A stretch of 64,000 nucleotides of DNA, taken from assembly GCA_963699015.1 (NCBI GenBank), contig CAVOSX010000006.1:310001-374000 (forward strand), read 5' to 3'. Source of the stretch: PALSA-505 sp963699015 (GTDB taxonomy: Bacteria; Actinomycetota; Actinomycetes; Streptosporangiales; Streptosporangiaceae). The position numbers and the translations under genes were made by a program. Shown in pieces: positions 1-9,178 of this stretch (the stretch's first letter is position 1; the number at the start of each line of letters is the position of its first letter). The notes under the pieces are model-generated. The model was not told the DNA's origin, ran no database searches, and saw only the letters and a program-made list of their open reading frames with translations.

Positions 1-707
1 GAGAACAGCCGCGCCGCGGCATCGTTGTCTGCCTGGCTGAGCCGGACCTGGCCGAGGAAGTTATCCGCCAAGGCGACGGTCAGCAGCAGCTGCAGGCGGT
101 CGTATCCGGTGAGGTCCTCCTCGCGCAACTCCTGCGTCAGGGCCTGGCCCTCGTCGAGGAGTTTGCTCGCGCCGGCGTAATCGAGGCGGGTTGCCGCGAC
201 GTGGCCGAGCACCGCCAGGACGGTCGCACGCCCTTCCCGACGACCAGCTCTTCGACGGCGGCGGTCTCCTGGTCGCGGCCCAGCAGCGGCGTTGGCGGCA
301 CCGGGACAGCCCCGGCCAGCGGCCCCTCGTCCGCGGCGCCCTCGCCGGGCCGGAACATCTCGAACCGCTCGCTCAGCAGCACCGCCAGGTCGTTCTCGAC
401 CAGCTGCCGCAGCTCGGCAGGCTCAGTGAAGTGCTGGTAGAAGACTTCTCCCTCGTCCCTGATCCGGGCCAGCATCTGCGCCAGCCGCGGATCGCGCTCC
501 GGCGCCGGCGACTTGACGTAGATGAGCCGGGGCAGCCCGGCCGACAACCGGAACTCGTCCGCCAGCCCGGACACCTGCTCGCCCGGCGCGACTCAGCCGT
601 AGCTTTGCCGGTAGATGCCGGCGAAGACCTGGCTCTTCCTGCAGCGTGGAACTCACGAAGACCCGCACCCGCTGGTCGGGCGTGCGGATCTTATCCGTCT
701 CGGCCAT
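1..707 (-). pseudogene. Relic of a DUF4062/NB-ARC/TPR STAND ATPase, left-truncated by window edge
   Basis: The beginning (from 707) reads MAETDKIRTPDQRVRVFVSSTL, nearly the same as the start of the copy at 21492-24099. After STLQEE about 40 residues of DUF4062 are missing and the frame shifts. Reading resumes as SQVFAGIYRQSYG, then a TGA stands where the paralogue at 3006-5700 has Trp (SYGWVAPG). DUF4062 continues to the GRDQE linker near 240. The whole NB-ARC ATPase is then absent: after another frame change, the sequence reads helical TPR-like repeats (VLGHVAATRLDYAGASKLLD) to the window edge. No Walker A or B remains. A deletion-ridden pseudogene is the only reading I can support; the parent type is certain, its former role is not. 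Confidence 0.85.
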
Positions 708-731
708 CGCCCATAGCTTAGGCCGGACAGG

Positions 732-2048
732 TCAGCAGCAGCTGGCGGAATTGCCGCCGTGCTCAGGGATCACGGCAGGGCGGCGCATGGGCGGCGGGCC
801 TTCCTCGTCTTGCTCGTTCACCGACGGCACGTTGATGACCACGTTGTTCGCGGTCGAGGAGATCGCCGTGGCGCCCGAGGCGATCAGGACCGGCTTCTTG
901 ATAGTGCGGGTGTGCCCGTTGCCGGCCTGCCCGACATGGCTGACGCCCCACGCGTAGACGTTCCCGGCGGTCGACACCGCATACGCGGTGGCCGACCCGG
1001 TCGCCAGGCTGCGGTAGGCGACGCCGGCCGGAGCGCGGAACCGCAACGGGACGGGCGCCGCGGTGGTCGAGCCGTTCCCGAGCTGGGAGGCGTGGTTATC
1101 GCCCCACGAGTACAGCGCGCCGTTCGACAGCTTCACCAGCGTCTGCCCGTTGTCCCACAGCGACCCGCCCAGCGCGGCCTGCGCCACCGGGTGCGCCAGC
1201 TTGACCTTGACCGGGACATCCGACAAGCGCAGCGTGTGCCCGTTGCCGAGCTGGCCGGCACCGTCATAGCCCCAGTCGAAGTAGGTTCCGTCGGACATGA
1301 GCGCTCCGGAGTTCGCGAATGAGGCCACCAGCTGGGTGACGGCGGACCCGTCCAGCCCGGCCACCGGGACCGGCCGGGTGGTGCTGCGGGTGCTGCCGAT
1401 GCCCAGGTCGCCCGTCAAGTTACGGCCGCACGCGAAGACCATGCCCCGCGAGTCATACAGCGCGTGGTTGCTCGCCCCGGCCAGCGCCGTAACCCGGGAG
1501 AACGGGAGCCGCACCGGAGTCATGAAGGCCTTCTTGCTGCCCAGGCAGAGCTCGCCGCCGCCGTTGTGGCCCCAGCCCCAGGCGTGCCCGCCGGCATCGA
1601 CGGCCAGGCCGGTGTCGTAGGGCATGACGTCGGTGGGGAGGAACGCGATCCGCACCCCGGCCGGGAAGCGGACCTGCACTGCCTTGCGGAACGAGTTCGC
1701 GGCGGCGCCGTTGCCCAGCTGGCCCTGCGTGCCCAGGCCCCAGGCGTAGAGGCGGCCATCGGTAAGCAGCGCGTACTCGGTGGAGTTGGAGCTGGCCACC
1801 TGAGCGACCCTGCCGGGCACGGTCACCGGGACCGGCGAGGTCTGCACGTCGAAGTTGCCCTTCTTACCGCCGAAGAACGACCCCCAGTGCAGGACCGTGC
1901 CGCCCACCGCCTGCTCGGCGGCGTTCGCGGCGCGCCCCGGATGAGATGACGCCGAGCAGGCGGCCATGACCATGGCCGCGGCCACCGCGCCTGTGACGGC
2001 CGCGACCGGCCGCGCTGCCCGCGCCGCGATCCGCGATGAATTCCTCAT
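732..2048 (-). CDS. Secreted lipoprotein with RCC1-type beta-propeller repeats
   Basis: 438 residues. The N-terminus is basic, then hydrophobic, with a lipobox-like VMAAC near residues 27-31, so it is probably exported and lipid-anchored. From about residue 50 it is built of repeats of the RCC1 kind, recognisable by W-G motifs and QLGNG signatures (YAWGLGTQGQLGNG, FDWGYDGAGQLGNG, YSWGDNHASQLGNG, YAWGVSHVGQAGNG), which suggests one seven-bladed propeller. RCC1 propellers are interaction scaffolds; no enzymatic residues are evident. The last 30 or so residues after VVINVP are charged and proline-rich and look unstructured. It stands alone between a pseudogene and a divergent DUF899 gene. Partner unknown. 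Confidence 0.85.
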   Translation of the reverse strand: MRNSSRIAARAARPVAAVTGAVAAAMVMAACSASSHPGRAANAAEQAVGGTVLHWGSFFGGKKGNFDVQTSPVPVTVPGRVAQVASSNSTEYALLTDGRLYAWGLGTQGQLGNGAAANSFRKAVQVRFPAGVRIAFLPTDVMPYDTGLAVDAGGHAWGWGHNGGGELCLGSKKAFMTPVRLPFSRVTALAGASNHALYDSRGMVFACGRNLTGDLGIGSTRSTTRPVPVAGLDGSAVTQLVASFANSGALMSDGTYFDWGYDGAGQLGNGHTLRLSDVPVKVKLAHPVAQAALGGSLWDNGQTLVKLSNGALYSWGDNHASQLGNGSTTAAPVPLRFRAPAGVAYRSLATGSATAYAVSTAGNVYAWGVSHVGQAGNGHTRTIKKPVLIASGATAISSTANNVVINVPSVNEQDEEGPPPMRRPAVIPEHGGNSASCC

Positions 2049-2275
2049 GTCCCCCGTCGTTTGATCGATGGCGTTTGGTGACTTTGACGCGGGCCGATCC
2101 TATTGCGCCGCCTAGCCAGTGATCACACGTGCCTGAAAGGGGAGCATGAGCGGGCAAGCGCATACTGGATGCGCCGTAGGCCGGCATGCGGGATGTGCTG
2201 ACGATGAGTTTCGCGCGCCAGTGCGGTCGGTACGTGCGGCAGATGACGCGCGCGATCAGATGCATGGAGGCGATC

Positions 2276-3019
2276 ATGAACGACGCTCCGAAGACCGTGG
2301 GCTTGCCCGCGGTGGTGGACCGGGCCACCTGGCAGGCGGAGCTGAACCGCCTGCTGGTCCGGGAGAAGGCGCACACCAGGGAGGGCGACGCGATCGCGGC
2401 GGCCCGGCGGCGGCTGCCTATGGCAGAGGTGGACGCCACAATCCCGCTGACGGGGGAGCACGGGCCAGTGCCGCTGCTTGAGGTGTTCGAAGGACGCCGT
2501 CAGCTGATCGCCTACTACTTCATGTGGCACGCGGGCAAGCCCGCCGAGGACCAGTGCGAGGGCTGCACGTTCTTCAATGGCCAGGTCCGCGAGCTGTCCT
2601 ACCTGCACTCGCGGGACGTCACGTACGCCACCTTCTGCCAGGGCCCGTATGCGGAGAGCGCCGCCTACCGCGACTTCATGGGCTGGGACATGCCGTGGTA
2701 CTCGGCCACGGATAGCGCCGACGAGCTGCTGGCCGGCCGCTGGTTCGGCATGCAGGTGTGCTACCTGCGCGATGGCGACCGGGTGTTCGAGACCTACTGG
2801 AGCAGCGGCCGCGCCGCTGAAGCGCTCGCTCCCAGCTACGGGCTGCTCGACATGACGATTTACGGCCGGCAGGAGACCTGGGAAGACTCCCCGTCAGGCT
2901 GGCCGCAGCCGTGGGGCAACACCGGCGAGCAGTTCCGCACCGACGGCCGGCCCACCGCGCAGTGGGCGCGACTGGCCGCCGGACACTCCGACGACCGGGT
3001 GGCAGCTACCCGAGACTGA
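2276..3019 (+). CDS. DUF899 family thioredoxin-like protein
   Basis: 247 residues from ATG 2276, chosen because GGAGG lies at 2265-2269; an open extension upstream lacks family similarity. The protein fits DUF899: an N-terminal helical stretch with KAHTREGDAIAAARRRLP, a central thioredoxin-like core (LIAYYFMWH, CEGCTFFNGQ) and a C-terminal half rich in aromatic residues (YWSSGRAAEAL, YGRQETWEDSPSGWPQ). The CEGC motif near the core start is the one feature that might be redox-active. The biochemical function of the family is unknown. The gene ends tail-to-tail with the STAND ATPase on the other strand, overlapping it by 14 bp, so no separate terminator fits between them. Confidence 0.85.
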   Translation: MNDAPKTVGLPAVVDRATWQAELNRLLVREKAHTREGDAIAAARRRLPMAEVDATIPLTGEHGPVPLLEVFEGRRQLIAYYFMWHAGKPAEDQCEGCTFFNGQVRELSYLHSRDVTYATFCQGPYAESAAYRDFMGWDMPWYSATDSADELLAGRWFGMQVCYLRDGDRVFETYWSSGRAAEALAPSYGLLDMTIYGRQETWEDSPSGWPQPWGNTGEQFRTDGRPTAQWARLAAGHSDDRVAATRD

Positions 3020-5700
3020 CGTCCGGGTCGGCTGCGCTGGTCAAACCTGCGGCGACTGCCCTGTCGAGGGTCCAGCCCCGTCCCTCGCCCAGCCCGCGGT
3101 CGAAGGCCGCAGGGTCACCGTCGGCGCGGGCGACGGCCAGCCTGCCAGGCAGGTCATAGGGCACGATGACGCGGAGCAGGGGTGGGCCGGCGGGAGCAGG
3201 CCCTGGGCAGCGCCGAGCAGCTGGCCAGCGCGGCGTGGCTGGCCGCCGCCGGCGGCGACCTCCCCCAGCCCGGCGAGCGCCAGCGCCATGCCCGGGCGGC
3301 CGCGCAGCTGCTGCCAGGCGCGCAGCGCCTCTGTAAGCAGCACGCCGGCCACCGGCGATGCCGCCAGCGCCTCCTCGAGGCCAGAGTTCAGCAACAGCAG
3401 GGCCAGATCCCACAGGTCGTTGCCCCGGCGCAGCAGCGGCAGGCCCTCGTCGAACCTGGCCCGTGCCTGGGCGTGCTCGCCGCGCAGCGCGGCGAGCACG
3501 CCAAGGCTTCCGAGCACCACCCCGCGGGCCGTGTCGTCCTCGGCGGCCTCGAGGTCGCGCAGACTCGCTTCTAGGTGCACGCCCGCCGCGGCGAGGTCGC
3601 CCTGGACAAGGGCGGCGCTGCCCAGGTAATAGCGCAGGTAGGCATCGAAGTGCTGCCCGTACGTCACCGTGACCTGGCTCCACACGGCGCGCGCCTCTTC
3701 GAGCAGCGCCTGCGCCTCCGCCAGCCGTTCCTGGCCAGTGCGCACCCGCGCCAGCAAGGCGAGCCCGTAGCTCAGCCAGCGGTCGTCACCGGCCGCACGG
3801 AACGTCTGCACGGCCGATTCCTCGGCCGCCGCGGCCTGCCCGAGGTCGCCGAGCCCCCACATCTGCAGCGCTGACCCGTGGAGCACCTTGGCCCACGCCA
3901 GGCTGTCACCGGCCTCGCCCGGCCGGGCCAGGAGCTCGGCGTACCAGGACTGGGCCTCCTGAAGCTGGCCCGACATGAGCCAGAACCACCCCAGCGCGCC
4001 CGCCAGGGCGACGCCCACCGCGAGTTCCCCTTCACCGCTCACGCTCCAGGCCAGGGCGGCGCGCACATTGTCCTGATCGTGCTCGATCCGCGCCGTCCAG
4101 GTGCGCTGCTCGGCGGTCCCGAGCAGTATCGGCTCGGCGCGGCTGGCAAGGTCGCGGAAGAACCCGGCGTGGCGGCGGCGCGTCTGGGCCGCCTCTCCGC
4201 TCGCCTCCAGCCGCTCGATCGCGAACTCGCGAATCGTCTCCAGCATGCGGTAACGCGGGGTGGTCTCTTCCAGCGGCTGGACGACCACCACGCTATGGCC
4301 GACTAGCGTGCTGATGGCCTCGAGCGGGTCAAGGTCGTCCGGGCCGCCGGCAATGAGCGCTTCTACCGCTTCCAGGGTGAATCCGGTGAACACTCCGAGC
4401 TGGCGGAACAGCCGTTGCTCGGCCGCCCCGAGCATGTCGTAGCTCCAGGCGATCGCCGCCCGCATCGTCTGCTGCCGTTCCGGCAGGTCCCGGGGGCCGC
4501 GCGTGAGCAACGGCAGCCGGCGCTCCAGCCGCGCCAGCAGGGCTTCGGGCGACAGGACGGTCAGGCGGGCGGCCGCGAGCTGGAGCGCCAGCGGCAGCCC
4601 GTCCAGGCGGTGGCAGATCCCGGCCACGGCGGCCGCATTGGTTTCGGTCAGCCTGAAGTCAGACCGGGCGTCGCGCGCGCAGGTGAGGAAGAAAGCGACC
4701 GCCGGAACGGCAGCGAGGATGCTCAGGTCAGCGAGGGCACTGGCCGGCGGCAACGGAAGCGGCGCGACGGCCACGACTGTCTCGCGCCGCAGGCGCAGCG
4801 GCTCACGACTGGTGGTCAGCACTTTCAGCCCGGGCGCATGCTGCAGAGCCTGCTCGGCGAGCGGTGCCGCCGCGACCAGCCGCTCGACGTTGTCAACGAG
4901 CAGGAGCAGCTGCCGGGGACCGAAGAAGGCGAGCAGGCTCTCGTCGAGCCTCTGGCCTGGCAGAACCGGGAGACGAAGCTGCTGGGCTACCGTCTCGAGG
5001 ATCAGGGAGGTGTCGGTCAGCGTCTCGAGCGAGATGAACGCGGCGCCGTCCGCGAACTGGCCGGCGACGGCGTGCGCGGCCGCGACGGCCAGGGAGGTCT
5101 TGCCGACGCCACCCGGCCCAGTCAGCGTGACCAGGCCGGTCTCAGCCTGCCGCAGCAGCCCGGTGATCACCTGCAGCTCGTCGGCCCGGTTGACCAGCGG
5201 CCAGCGCGGCGCGGGAAGCGGCGCGGCGGCGGCGCCGCGGGCGGGCCGAGAAAACGCTCCGTCAGCAGGAGTGCCAGGTCATCGGCGACCAGGGAAGCCA
5301 GCTCATCGGCGTCCTTGAAGGGCCGATAGGACACCACGACCTCGGCGTGGATTGCCTCGAGAAAGTTCGTTAGCCGCGGCTCACGCCGCGTTGCCTCCTT
5401 CGCGTAAATCAGCCGCGGCTTGTCCGCCGACAGGCGGTACTCGTCTTCCAAGCCGGAGATCTGCATGCCGGGAGCAACCCACCCGTAGGACTCGGCATAG
5501 ATCCCGACGAAAACGTCGCTCTGCTTCAGGTAGGCGCGGTACAGATCTCGCGGAGCGTAGGGTCTGGCCCCGAGTTCGAACAGCACGGGCGTCAGCCGCA
5601 GCTGCGTGATGGCGGCGGTCACCGCCCGACGCTCGGCGGCTAGTTCCCTCAGCGTCGAGCTAACGAACACGCGGACCCGTTGATCGGGCGTTGGGATCAC
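3006..5700 (-). pseudogene. DUF4062/NB-ARC/TPR STAND ATPase carrying two frameshifts
   Basis: Reconstructed length is about 895 residues. DUF4062 comes first (RVRVFVSSTLRELAAERRAV to ALLLTERF). The NB-ARC ATPase follows, with Walker A GPGGVGKTS, Walker B LLLLVDNVE, TSREPLR and GLPLAL, then a winged helix and TPR-like repeats. Two shifts break it. At 5221-5245, in a GCC/GCG-rich run, the linker PLPAPRWPLVNRADELQVI lies in the frame of the second part, not the first. At 3179-3186 (ggggtggg) the end LLRVIVPYDLPGRLAVARADGD moves to another frame and stops at 3006. Both may be sequence errors. Alternatively two proteins are made, since a GTGA overlap occurs at 5167-5170. GTG 5700 was chosen by alignment to the paralogues. 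Related STAND ATPases act as ligand-triggered switches. Confidence 0.8.
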
Positions 5701-6001
5701 AATGCCGCTGCTCGCGACCGCGCCGCATCCCCGCCTCGCGTCTGACCGGGCCGAGGGCGTCGCTCCATCCCCCAAGGGTAACGAAACCCGGCGGCCCAGC
5801 CACTGGTCACGGCGCCGAGCGCGGCAGCTGGCGGGCCGTCGATGAGTTAGCCTGCCGGGCAGGGTCTGTGCCTGCAACCTCAGGCCGTGAGCATGATCAG
5901 TGAGGAGACCCATGACCGCCGCCGCCGCGTTCTACGGGCCAGATGCGTCAGGACGTTACCTGCATTCGGGCTGACCCGGATCGACTGCGAGGGGATGCGA
6001 G
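5701..6001. other. Intergenic, divergent promoter region with one doubtful 20-codon ORF
   Basis: This 301-base stretch separates the divergent STAND ATPase and the secreted CPAGT-repeat protein, and should hold both promoters. The ATPase frame stays open upstream of GTG 5700 to about 5913, but that translation (arginine-rich, no similarity to the paralogues) looks non-coding. On the plus strand GAGGAG at 5902-5907 precedes ATG 5912 of a 20-codon frame ending at TGA 5972-5974. The ribosome site is good, but the peptide resembles nothing I know; it could be a leader peptide or the stub of a lost gene. I see no clear operator. Confidence 0.3.
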
Positions 6002-6850
6002 ATGAGACGTGCGGTTAGAGCAGTGCTGACCGCGGTGACGGTCGGCGCGGGCATGGTGCCCGCGGCCGCCGCGACGAATGCGTTCGCGGCCAGCGCGGCG
6101 ACCGCGCCGCCCCGGTATCAGCGGGTGATAAGCGCGCCGATCCCGATACCGCCTGGGATGTTCGACTCGGGCGGTCAGGTGACATGCCCGGCTGGCACGG
6201 TGCCGTGGGGCGGGGGAGTCGGCTTTACCGGCGGCACCGCCAGCACCGGTGAGAACATCAACACCTCCGCGCCTCTCGGCAACGGGTGGAGGGGGCGGTT
6301 CAACAACAGCAGCATCCGGGCCAATGACCACTTCCGGATCGATGCGATCTGCGCCAGGCAGCCGGCGGGCTACACGACCACGTTCAGGACGGCGGACAAC
6401 CCCGCGGGCTCTCAGTCCGCTGCGATCGCCGTGTGCCCCGCCGGCACGCGGCTGCTGAGCGGTGGCACGCTTTCCACCGGCGACACGGTCGATGTGGAAC
6501 TGCTGAGCGCCTGGCCGCTGGGCAGGGAGCGGTTCAAGAGCGTCATGTGGAACGGCTCAGCTGCCGACCAGCAGGTCACCACCTTCGCGGTGTGCGGCCA
6601 TCAGCCGGCCGGTTACACCATCACATCAGCAGCCGGCAGCGATACCGGTGGACCCGACACGCTGGTCGCCGGCGCGCAGTGCCCTGCGGGGACGTCAATA
6701 CTGGGCGGAGGCGTCCATGTCACCGGCCCGCGGCCGGCCGTCACCTTGGGGGCATCGCTCGACGACCAGGCCACCCAGTGGCTCTCTGAGGTGCTCAACG
6801 ACGCTCCGCAACCAGTGACCGAGACCACCTATGCGATCTGCGCCGCCTGA
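6002..6850 (+). CDS. Secreted protein with CPAGT/GGG repeats, function unknown
   Basis: 282 residues from ATG 6002, preceded by GAGGGGA. The first 30 residues form a signal peptide (RRAVRAVLTAVTVGAGMVPAAAATNAFA, cut after an Ala-rich segment). The mature part is three imperfect repeats of about 70-80 residues, each with V-x-CPAGT, a GGG or SGG turn, and a later C-x-(R/H)QPAGY or YAICAA. The paired cysteines per repeat suggest disulphides outside the cell. I do not recognise a named family, and there are no catalytic motifs. The gene is followed after 35 bp by the convergent membrane/COG4315 gene. Confidence 0.7.
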   Translation: MRRAVRAVLTAVTVGAGMVPAAAATNAFAASAATAPPRYQRVISAPIPIPPGMFDSGGQVTCPAGTVPWGGGVGFTGGTASTGENINTSAPLGNGWRGRFNNSSIRANDHFRIDAICARQPAGYTTTFRTADNPAGSQSAAIAVCPAGTRLLSGGTLSTGDTVDVELLSAWPLGRERFKSVMWNGSAADQQVTTFAVCGHQPAGYTITSAAGSDTGGPDTLVAGAQCPAGTSILGGGVHVTGPRPAVTLGASLDDQATQWLSEVLNDAPQPVTETTYAICAA

Positions 6851-6885
6851 CGCCGCTGCGCCACTGAGACCGGCGCGGCCAGCTG

Positions 6886-7881
6886 TCACCGGGAAACACG
6901 GACCTCATGCCAGAGCCCGCCGTTCAGGTTGAGGTTGTTGCCCCTGGCCTGGCCGGGGGCCGAATCGCCGATGTAGGTGTACAGCGGATGCCCGTTGTAG
7001 GTGAGCTGGTCAGAGCCGTCGGTTCGGTTGATCGTGCCCACCCGGCCCGGAACGCCGGGGCTGGCCGGTGCGGTGCCGGTCAGCGGCGGCCAGTACGCTG
7101 CGCAGCTTCCGTAGCACTTGGATGCGGCCGGGGTGTCGGGGGCGAAGGAGTAGAGGGTGAAGCCCTTCGCGTTGGTCAGCACGGTGGTCCCGCCGATCGT
7201 CGCGGTCTTCAGGCCCGTGCCGGTGCCCGACCCCGTGGCGGCGGGCGCGGGTGCCGGAGAGCTAGCCCCGGCGAGCACCAGCCCGAACAGCACCAGCGCC
7301 ACGACCGCCAGGCCCGCGGCGGCCATTGCGGCCGCCCTGGCGGCCGCTGGCGGGATCCGGGCGGGGAATCTGGCCGGGGGCGCTGCCGCGCGGTCCGCTG
7401 CGGCATCCGCCGGGGCGGGAACAAGCGCTAGCGCGGCCAGTGCCACGAACGCGGCCACCTCCACCAGGCCGGCGGCGATGCCGGCGCCGGTGCGGACCTC
7501 CTTGAACCCGAACAGCCCGATCCAGACCGTCAGCAGGTAGCCGCCGAGGGTGGCGAGGGCGAAGCCGGCCCCCGCCGCGGCCGCCAGCCGGGTGGCTGGC
7601 ACCACGGCCGTTAGCCGGGGCGGGATGGCGAGCACCGCCAGCCCGAGGCCGAAGGCCACGATCACCTGGAGCAAGAACAGCCACCCGATAGTCGGGATCG
7701 TCCGGTAGCCGGTCAGGTACAAGTCGAGATGGATCGCCGCGGTGGCGATCAGCAGTCCCGAACCCGCCAGCCGCAGGACGACTATGGGCCAGCCGGACGC
7801 CGGCCGCCCGGCGTGCTCCTGCCCGGGCTGCCCTGCGCCCTTTACCGATCCCGGCCTGGTCATGCCTTGCCGCTGCGTCAT
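6886..7881 (-). CDS. Membrane protein fused to a C-terminal COG4315-type (PF03640) domain
   Basis: 331 residues; GGAGG eight bases before ATG 7881 supports the start. After a 30-residue basic tail come about four membrane segments (roughly 32-50, 61-85, 96-120, 128-155), an Ala/Pro-rich loop, and a fifth segment near 187-208. The last 110 residues form two PF03640 repeats: GFTLYSFAPDTPAASKCYGSC..YWPPL and LTYNGHPLYTYIGDSAPGQ..GGLWHEV. That domain is normally a free lipoprotein, as in the neighbours at 7915 and 10533, so here it is tethered by a membrane module. The family has no established reaction; a surface or electron-transfer role has been guessed elsewhere. It lies 33 bp after the lipoprotein gene and probably shares its transcript. 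Confidence 0.8.
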   Translation of the reverse strand: MTQRQGMTRPGSVKGAGQPGQEHAGRPASGWPIVVLRLAGSGLLIATAAIHLDLYLTGYRTIPTIGWLFLLQVIVAFGLGLAVLAIPPRLTAVVPATRLAAAAGAGFALATLGGYLLTVWIGLFGFKEVRTGAGIAAGLVEVAAFVALAALALVPAPADAAADRAAAPPARFPARIPPAAARAAAMAAAGLAVVALVLFGLVLAGASSPAPAPAATGSGTGTGLKTATIGGTTVLTNAKGFTLYSFAPDTPAASKCYGSCAAYWPPLTGTAPASPGVPGRVGTINRTDGSDQLTYNGHPLYTYIGDSAPGQARGNNLNLNGGLWHEVRVSR

Positions 7882-7898
7882 CTGTCAGTCCTCCGTGT

Positions 7899-8657
7899 CG
7901 GTTCGTGTGGCTGCTTAGTATCCGGAGCCTCCGCCGCTGGATGAGGCGGCGGCCGGCGCTGCGGCGCCGGAGACGGTGATTTCGTGCCATAGGCCGCCGA
8001 ATGCGTTGATGCCGTTGCCGTTGGCCTGGCCGGGGGACTTGTCGCCGGCGAAGGTGTACAGCGGGTGTCCGTGGAAGGTGAGCTGGGCGGAGCCGTCGGA
8101 GCGCTTGATGGTGCCGAACGTGCCGTTGGCCGCCGATGCGGTGGCCGGCTTGACCGGCGGCCAGTTCTGCGCGCATGCGCCGTTGCACTTCGACGTGGTG
8201 GAGGTGTCGGGGGCGAACGAGTACAGCGTGAATCCCCTGGCGCTGGCCAGCACCGTCGCGCTGCCGATCTTGGCGGTCTTCAGGCCGGCCGCGGCGGCCG
8301 CGTGCGCGCTGCTGGCAGCGCCGGCCGCGGGGGAGGCGGCGGAGGGGGTGCCGGACGAGCCGCAGGCCGTCACGACCGCCGCGGCTGCCGCGGCGGCGGG
8401 CAGGGCCAGCAGCATCCGCAGGCGGCGGTTAGGTGCTTTGCCCGGGGCAGGTGAGCTGATCATTGTTTCTCCTTCGCGGCCTGGATGTGGCCGGGTGCCC
8501 GCGCCCGATGACGCTGAGGGGCCCGTGCATCCGACGATGCCGCGTGCGCGGCCTGCCCGCATCAGCGCGAGCCCCCAGGCCGGCACCCCAGCCAGCCCGA
8601 ACCGGGGACTGCCTGCTACCCCCCAGGCCAGCCCGCCGCAGGAACCGGCACCAGGCC
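7899..8657. repeat. 759-bp direct repeat, copy 1
   Basis: This segment matches 10517-11275 at a constant offset of 2618 bp. In the stretches I compared base by base, the only difference is position 7914 (c) against 10532 (g), just after the stop codon. It covers a complete lipoprotein gene plus 194 bp of upstream DNA, so promoter and ribosome site were copied as well. Sequence outside both ends is unrelated. The near-identity in non-coding DNA implies a very recent duplication, gene conversion, or an assembly artefact. Confidence 0.9.
7915..8463 (-). CDS. COG4315-type secreted lipoprotein (PF03640), copy 1
   Basis: 182 residues from ATG 8463, with GGAGAAACA directly before it; longer open extension upstream is rejected. 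A lipoprotein signal ends in VVTAC, lipid-modified Cys34, followed by a Ser/Ala linker. Two PF03640 units follow: LKTAKIGSATVLASARGFTLYSFAPDT..SKCNGACAQNWPPV and QLTFHGHPLYTFAGDKSPGQ..GGLWHEI. The CxxxC pair before WPP could be redox-active or a disulphide. The C-terminus is Ala/Ser/Gly-rich. Its protein sequence is identical to the product at 10533-11081. The role of the family is not established. Coupling by proximity to the membrane-fused homologue downstream (33 bp) suggests both work at the outer membrane face. Confidence 0.88.
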   Translation of the reverse strand: MISSPAPGKAPNRRLRMLLALPAAAAAAAVVTACGSSGTPSAASPAAGAASSAHAAAAAGLKTAKIGSATVLASARGFTLYSFAPDTSTTSKCNGACAQNWPPVKPATASAANGTFGTIKRSDGSAQLTFHGHPLYTFAGDKSPGQANGNGINAFGGLWHEITVSGAAAPAAASSSGGGSGY

Positions 8658-8693
8658 CTCTGTCCCGGGGGAAGCGGCTGGCTTTCGGCACGG

Positions 8694-9104
8694 CTACCCG
8701 CGCGACCTGCGGGCGGCACCGGCCCGTGCGGCGGCCAGCCGGCCGCGCAGTCGCGCGCGATCGGCGGCGACGAGGCCACCCCAGATACCGTGCTTGCCGA
8801 CGTCCCAGTGCCGCAGCGACAACTCCAGGCACTGGCTCCGTACCAGGCAGCCCGCGCAGACAGCGATCGCAGCGGCCGCCTCCCGGCGCGCCCGGCCCGG
8901 TTCAATAGTGAGCGGGAACCACTCATCGGGCTCCAGGCCGCTGTCAGCACACCGGGCGTACCTGGCGACCCGGGCCGCCAGCGCCTGATCGGCCAGCCGG
9001 CCAGCCGCCAGCGGCGCGATCTGATCCGGCGAGATCACCGCCGCCGGCGGACGGCTGGACACATCATCCGATGTCATCGCCTCAGAGGCTGCGTGTGCGG
9101 ACAT
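8694..9104 (-). CDS. WhiB-family iron-sulphur transcriptional regulator
   Basis: 136 residues from ATG 9104, backed by GAAGGAAACGTG upstream. The four cluster cysteines are visible at 52, 83, 86 and 92 in the C-x(n)-CxxC-x5-C pattern, followed by the G-IWGG turn at 106-110 and an Arg/Ala-rich tail for DNA contact. WhiB-like proteins carry a [4Fe-4S] cluster that reacts with O2 or NO and bind sigma factor. It lies between hemerythrin (upstream, 74 bp) and the duplicated lipoprotein (230 bp), both iron- or redox-related in type, so it is a candidate regulator of this block. Which WhiB subgroup it belongs to cannot be read from the sequence alone. Confidence 0.9.
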   Translation of the reverse strand: MSAHAASEAMTSDDVSSRPPAAVISPDQIAPLAAGRLADQALAARVARYARCADSGLEPDEWFPLTIEPGRARREAAAAIAVCAGCLVRSQCLELSLRHWDVGKHGIWGGLVAADRARLRGRLAAARAGAARRSRG

Positions 9105-9178
9105 CACGTTTCCTTCATCGGTCAGCTTGGGCACGGGGGTCGCCGGGCGGCAGGCGCTGACGGCGCCCAGGCCGGCAT

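Noticed and set aside
4415..5329. A 304-codon plus-strand frame
   Set aside because: Antisense to the NB-ARC part of the STAND ATPase; Gln/Arg/Gly-rich, without motif.
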